Shown here piece after piece: positions 60,561-64,000 of a DNA stretch of 64,000 nt (position 1 is the stretch's first letter; every line of letters begins with the position of its first letter). The notes beneath the pieces are model-generated. The model was not told the origin of the DNA and did not search any database. It was given only the letters and a program-made list of their open reading frames with translations. Source of the DNA: CAUJIW01 sp963205175. Lineage in GTDB: Bacteria; Pseudomonadota; Alphaproteobacteria; Sphingomonadales; Sphingomonadaceae. The stretch lies in assembly GCA_041060555.1 (NCBI GenBank), contig JBEUDS010000001.1, one strand, 5' to 3'. A program made the position numbers and the translations under genes.

Positions 60561-61640
60561 ATGCCGAACGATGTGGCGGAGCGTTCCGCTGCTGGTCCCG
60601 TCGAGTCGGATCAGCGCGGAAGGACCGGGCCGGGCACGGGAGGACGCAATGGCGTCGGCCCGCGTGGCCAGGCGGCCGAGCGGCTGTATGCCGCGCTCGA
60701 CCTGGGCACCAACAACTGCCGGCTGCTGGTGGCCAAGCCCGCTCGTGGCGGCTTCCATGTCGTCGACGCCTTTTCCCGAATCGTCCGCCTGGGTGAAGGC
60801 CTGGCCGCCACGGGCCTGCTGTCGGACGCCGCCCAGAACCGCGCCATCTCGGCATTGAAGGTCTGTGCCGACAAGCTGCGGCGTCGTAATGTCATCCTGA
60901 TGCGGCATGTGGCGACGGAAGCCTGTCGGCGCGCCAGCAACGCCGGCCAGTTCGTCTCCCGGGTCTACGAGGAGACCGGCCTGGCGCTGGATGTCATCTC
61001 GACCAAGGAAGAAGCCCGGCTGGCGGTGCTTGGCTGCCAGACGCTGCTGCCGGCGGATGCCGACTATGGCCTGGTGTTCGATATCGGCGGCGGCTCCACC
61101 GAGCTGGTGCTGGTGCGGCAGGAAGCCAACGGTAGTATCGATATCGCCGCCTGGACCTCGATGCCCTGGGGCGTGGTGTCGCTCGCGGAAGCCTTTGATA
61201 CCGATCAGGCGTCTCCCGGTGTGTACGCGCTGATGAAGGAGCGCGTCGGCGCCTACCTGAGCACTTTCGAGATGCAGGCGCGGGTGTCGGAGAAGGTGAA
61301 CAGCGGCCGGCTGAGCGTGCTGGGCACATCGGGCACGGTGACGACGCTGGCCAGCCTGCACCTGGGATTGACTACCTATGACCGGCGGCAGGTGGACGGC
61401 TGCTGGGTGCCCTCGGGTTCCATGCGCACGCTCGCCAGCGATCTGGCGGCCATGAGCATGGACCAGCGCGCCGAGCTGCCGTGCATCGGCAAGGAACGCG
61501 CCGACCTGATGATGGCCGGCTGCGCCATTCTGGAGACCATCCTCGACTTCTGGCCCATTGATCAGCTGCGGGTCGCCGATCGCGGCATCCGCGAGGGCAT
61601 CCTGCGGGTGCTGATGCGCCGCGACGGACTGCGGCTGTGA
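60561..61640 (+). CDS. Ppx/GppA-family phosphatase
   Basis: A 359-residue exopolyphosphatase / guanosine-pentaphosphate phosphatase-type protein. It has the ASKHA phosphate-binding motifs LDLGTNNCRLLVAK, FDIGGGSTELVLV and LGTSGTVTTLASLHL. The long C-terminal HD-type domain of E. coli Ppx is absent, as in the short alphaproteobacterial form. It overlaps the rlmE GTG start by four bases, so the two are cotranscribed; this ppx-rlmE pairing is common in the class. The N-terminal ~40 residues are low-complexity Gly/Arg-rich. Confidence 0.92.
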   Translation: MPNDVAERSAAGPVESDQRGRTGPGTGGRNGVGPRGQAAERLYAALDLGTNNCRLLVAKPARGGFHVVDAFSRIVRLGEGLAATGLLSDAAQNRAISALKVCADKLRRRNVILMRHVATEACRRASNAGQFVSRVYEETGLALDVISTKEEARLAVLGCQTLLPADADYGLVFDIGGGSTELVLVRQEANGSIDIAAWTSMPWGVVSLAEAFDTDQASPGVYALMKERVGAYLSTFEMQARVSEKVNSGRLSVLGTSGTVTTLASLHLGLTTYDRRQVDGCWVPSGSMRTLASDLAAMSMDQRAELPCIGKERADLMMAGCAILETILDFWPIDQLRVADRGIREGILRVLMRRDGLRL

Positions 61641-62344
61641 GTACGCCCGGCTCTCCCGGTGGCCGTTCCCATGGCGGTCGCTCGCGGGTCAAGACCGCGC
61701 GCGGCCGCTCCACCTCGTCGGTGCGCTGGCTGGAGCGCCAGCTCAACGACCCTTACGTCAAGGCCGCCAAGGCCGCCGGCTACCGGTCGCGCGCGGCGTT
61801 CAAGCTCAAGGAGCTGGATGAGCGCTTCGGCCTGCTCAAGGGCGTCGAGCGGGTCGCCGACCTCGGCGCGGCGCCCGGCGGCTGGTGCCAGGTGGTGCTG
61901 GAGCGCCGGCCCAAGGCGCGAGTGGTCGCGGTGGACATCCTGGAGATGGAGCCGATCGCCGGTGTTATCTTCTTTCAGGGCGACATCCGCGACCAGACGA
62001 CGGCGGACCGCATCCGCGAGGCGCTGGGCGGCCAGGCCGATCTGGTGCTTTCGGACATGGCGGCCAACACCATTGGCCACAAGCAGACCGACGCGCTGCG
62101 CACCATGGGGCTGATCGAGGCCGGACTGGAACTGGCGGAGGAAGTGCTGGCCGAGGGCGGCGCCTTCGTCGCCAAGGTGCTTGCCGGCGGCGCCGACGGC
62201 ACGCTGCTGACGCGGCTGAAGCAGCGTTTCCGCCAGGTCAAGCATGCCAAGCCGCCGGCCAGCCGCAAGGATTCCTCGGAGTGGTATGTCATTGCCCAGG
62301 GCTTTCGCGCCGCGCCGCCAGCGGACGTTCAGGCCGACGCGTAG
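61637..62344 (+). CDS. rlmE: 23S rRNA 2'-O-methyltransferase RlmE (FtsJ/RrmJ)
   Basis: A 235-residue SAM-dependent enzyme that 2'-O-methylates U2552 in 23S rRNA. A Ser/Arg-rich N-terminal extension (about 30 residues) precedes DPYVKAAKAAGYRSRAAFKL. The SAM site is DLGAAPGGWCQVV, with catalytic Asp in VLSDMAAN and Lys in FVAKVLAGG. GTG start overlapping ppx (GTGA). Confidence 0.95.
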   Translation: MSTPGSPGGRSHGGRSRVKTARGRSTSSVRWLERQLNDPYVKAAKAAGYRSRAAFKLKELDERFGLLKGVERVADLGAAPGGWCQVVLERRPKARVVAVDILEMEPIAGVIFFQGDIRDQTTADRIREALGGQADLVLSDMAANTIGHKQTDALRTMGLIEAGLELAEEVLAEGGAFVAKVLAGGADGTLLTRLKQRFRQVKHAKPPASRKDSSEWYVIAQGFRAAPPADVQADA

Positions 62345-62432
62345 ATATTTCCCGCCTCGGGCATGGATATTTCCGGACGGGGATGGCATATAGCCCGCCA
62401 CTTTCCCCCCGACTCGGATGCGAGAGACTTCC

Positions 62433-63905
62433 ATGGACCTGCCGCTCGGCCTGACTTTCGACGACGTTCTGCTCATTCCGGGCGAGTCCGACGTGCTACC
62501 GAGCCAGGCGGAGACCTCGACCCGCATCACCCGCGAGATCGGCCTCAACATTCCCATCCTGTCCTCGGCGATGGACACGGTGACCGAAGCCGACATGGCG
62601 GTGATGATGGCGCAGGCCGGCGGCATCGGCGTGTTGCATCGCAATCTCACCATCGAGGAACAGGCCCAGGCGGTGCGCCAGGTCAAGCGGTTCGAGGCGG
62701 GCATGGTGGTGAACCCGGTGACCATGCTGGCCGACCAGACCCTGCGCGAGGCGCTCGACCTGATGAAGCGGCACAGGATTTCCGGCATTCCGGTGGTCGA
62801 GCCGTCGCCGCTGGGCCAGCCCGGCAAGCTGATCGGCATTCTCACCAACCGCGATGTCCGCTTCGCCGAGAACCCGGACCAGCCGGTCTCCGAACTGATG
62901 ACCCGCGAGAACCTCGCGACCGTCAAGGCCGGTGTCAGCCAGGACGAGGCGCGCCGCCTGCTGCACCAGCGCCGCATCGAGAAGCTGCTGGTGGTCGATG
63001 ACGGCTACCGTTGCGTCGGGCTGATCACCGTCAAGGACATCGAGAAGGCGGTGAACTATCCCTCGGCGACCAAGGACGCCTCGGGACGCCTGCGCGTCGC
63101 CGCCGCCTCGACGGTCGGCGATCTCGGCTTCGAGCGCACCGAGGCGCTGATCGACGCCGAGTGCGACCTGATCGTCGTCGACACCGCCCACGGCCACTCG
63201 CTGCGGGTGTCGGAGGCGGTCGCCCGCATCAAGAAGCTGTCCAACAACGTCCAGGTGCTGGCCGGCAACGTGGCGACGGCCGACGCTGCCCGGGCGCTGA
63301 TCGACGCCGGTGCCGACGGCATCAAGGTCGGCATCGGTCCGGGCTCAATCTGCACCACCCGCATCGTCGCCGGTGTCGGCGTGCCGCAGCTCACCGCCGT
63401 CATGGAAACGGCGGAAGCCGCCGCCAAACTGGGCGTGCCGGTGATCGCCGATGGCGGCATCCGCACCTCCGGCGACATCGCCAAGGCCATCGCCGCCGGC
63501 GCCGCCGCCGTGATGGTGGGCTCGCTGCTGGCGGGCACCGAGGAAGCGCCCGGCGAGGTGTTCCTCTACCAGGGCCGCTCCTACAAGGCCTATCGCGGCA
63601 TGGGCTCGGTGGGCGCCATGGCGCGCGGCTCGGCCGACCGCTATTTCCAGCAGGACATCAAGGACACGCTGAAGCTGGTGCCGGAAGGCATCGAGGGCCA
63701 GGTGCCCTACAAGGGTCCGGCGCGCGAGGTCATCCATCAGCTGGTCGGCGGCCTGAAGGCGGCGATGGGCTACACCGGGTCAAAGACGGTGGCGGAGTTC
63801 CAGAAGCGGGCCCGCTTTGTGCGCATCACCAACGCCGGCCTGCGCGAGAGCCACGTGCATGACGTGCTGATCACCCGCGAGGCGCCCAACTATCCGACGC
63901 GCTGA
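62433..63905 (+). CDS. guaB: IMP dehydrogenase
   Basis: A 490-residue IMPDH that oxidises IMP to XMP, the first committed step of GMP synthesis. It begins LGLTFDDVLLIPGESDVLP, carries a CBS pair (about 95-215), and has catalytic C307 in GSICTTRIVAGVG and the flap GSVGAMARGSADRY. An in-frame ATG 15 bp upstream exists, but the MDLPLGLTFDD start fits the family. It is followed at once by rsmB. Confidence 0.97.
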   Translation: MDLPLGLTFDDVLLIPGESDVLPSQAETSTRITREIGLNIPILSSAMDTVTEADMAVMMAQAGGIGVLHRNLTIEEQAQAVRQVKRFEAGMVVNPVTMLADQTLREALDLMKRHRISGIPVVEPSPLGQPGKLIGILTNRDVRFAENPDQPVSELMTRENLATVKAGVSQDEARRLLHQRRIEKLLVVDDGYRCVGLITVKDIEKAVNYPSATKDASGRLRVAAASTVGDLGFERTEALIDAECDLIVVDTAHGHSLRVSEAVARIKKLSNNVQVLAGNVATADAARALIDAGADGIKVGIGPGSICTTRIVAGVGVPQLTAVMETAEAAAKLGVPVIADGGIRTSGDIAKAIAAGAAAVMVGSLLAGTEEAPGEVFLYQGRSYKAYRGMGSVGAMARGSADRYFQQDIKDTLKLVPEGIEGQVPYKGPAREVIHQLVGGLKAAMGYTGSKTVAEFQKRARFVRITNAGLRESHVHDVLITREAPNYPTR

Positions 63906-63908
63906 GCC

Positions 63909-64000
63909 ATGACACCGGCCGCGCGGCTCGCCGCCGCCATCGAGGTGCTGACGGCGGTGCTCGATGCCGTGCGGGTGCAGGGGCCGGCGGCAGACACGCT
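63909..64000 (+). CDS. Start of RsmB-like 16S rRNA cytosine methyltransferase (partial)
   Basis: Only the first 30 codons are visible (MTPAARLAAAIEVLTAVLDA...), running off the right edge. This opening, and its position 3 bp after guaB, fit the RsmB-like rRNA m5C methyltransferase that follows guaB in many alphaproteobacteria. The catalytic part is outside the window. Confidence 0.6.
   Translation, partial: MTPAARLAAAIEVLTAVLDAVRVQGPAADT

Noticed and set aside
62345..62400. Duplicated GATATTTCC between rlmE and guaB as part of the repeat family
   Set aside because: It lacks the CCCGGAAAT core and the TATACTG end; better left as an ordinary promoter or spacer feature.

Overview
The window is GC-rich chromosomal DNA, almost certainly from an alphaproteobacterium. 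The ppx–rlmE–guaB–rsmB order at the right end resembles Rhodospirillales-type genomes; this, and the absence of a genus-level assignment, is my inference. Gene density is high, with many 1-14 bp overlaps within operons.

Layout. (1) 1-2.6 kb: a lower-GC segment with a DUF3644/HEPN-like gene, an orphan Phd-type antitoxin, a truncated methyltransferase pseudogene and copies of a small interspersed repeat. (2) 2.6-15.5 kb: a complete respiratory nitrate reductase block, narK1K2-narGHJI-ppiC-orf-nnrS on the minus strand. A Crp/Fnr regulator is divergent, and a perfect FNR-type box lies between them. The block is bracketed by copies of the same repeat. (3) 15.5-16.9 kb: repeat-rich DNA carrying a parDE toxin-antitoxin pair with a perfect palindromic operator. 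(4) 16.9-44.4 kb: a large catabolic island. It holds a beta-oxidation-like operon (nitronate monooxygenase-like protein, NDP-forming acyl-CoA synthetase, enoyl-CoA hydratase, double-length acyl-CoA dehydrogenase). It also holds a P450cam-like (CYP101-type) P450 with a putidaredoxin-like ferredoxin, a Rieske oxygenase, an EthA-like Baeyer-Villiger monooxygenase, a PQQ/haem alcohol dehydrogenase, an HSL-type esterase, an aldehyde dehydrogenase, an AMP-forming acyl-CoA ligase, two TonB-dependent receptors, a SnoaL-like protein, two VOC-type proteins' worth of accessory chemistry nearby, and LysR, TetR and AraC regulators. (5) 44.4-54.4 kb: GDPD, DUF1993, SDR, class I ribonucleotide reductase nrdA-nrdB, an M20 amidohydrolase, arylamine N-acetyltransferase and a PaaG-like crotonase. 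(6) 54.5-64 kb: core genes uvrB, VOC proteins, a YaiI/YqxD protein, a periplasmic cyclophilin, tRNA-Gln(CUG), ppx/gppA, rlmE, guaB and the start of rsmB.

How the genes may work together. The island contains every enzyme class needed to take a hydrophobic cyclic terpenoid or similar alicyclic compound through outer-membrane uptake, P450 hydroxylation, alcohol oxidation, Baeyer-Villiger ester/lactone formation, hydrolysis, aldehyde oxidation, CoA activation and beta-oxidation. The P450 aligns over its whole length with P450cam but has His where P450cam has its camphor-binding Tyr96, as I recall for CYP101B-type enzymes. A norisoprenoid, terpenoid ester or related ketone is therefore a better guess than camphor. 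This pathway is inference from gene content and is the most interesting possibility in the window. The nar block would support anaerobic nitrate respiration under control of the divergent Fnr-type regulator.
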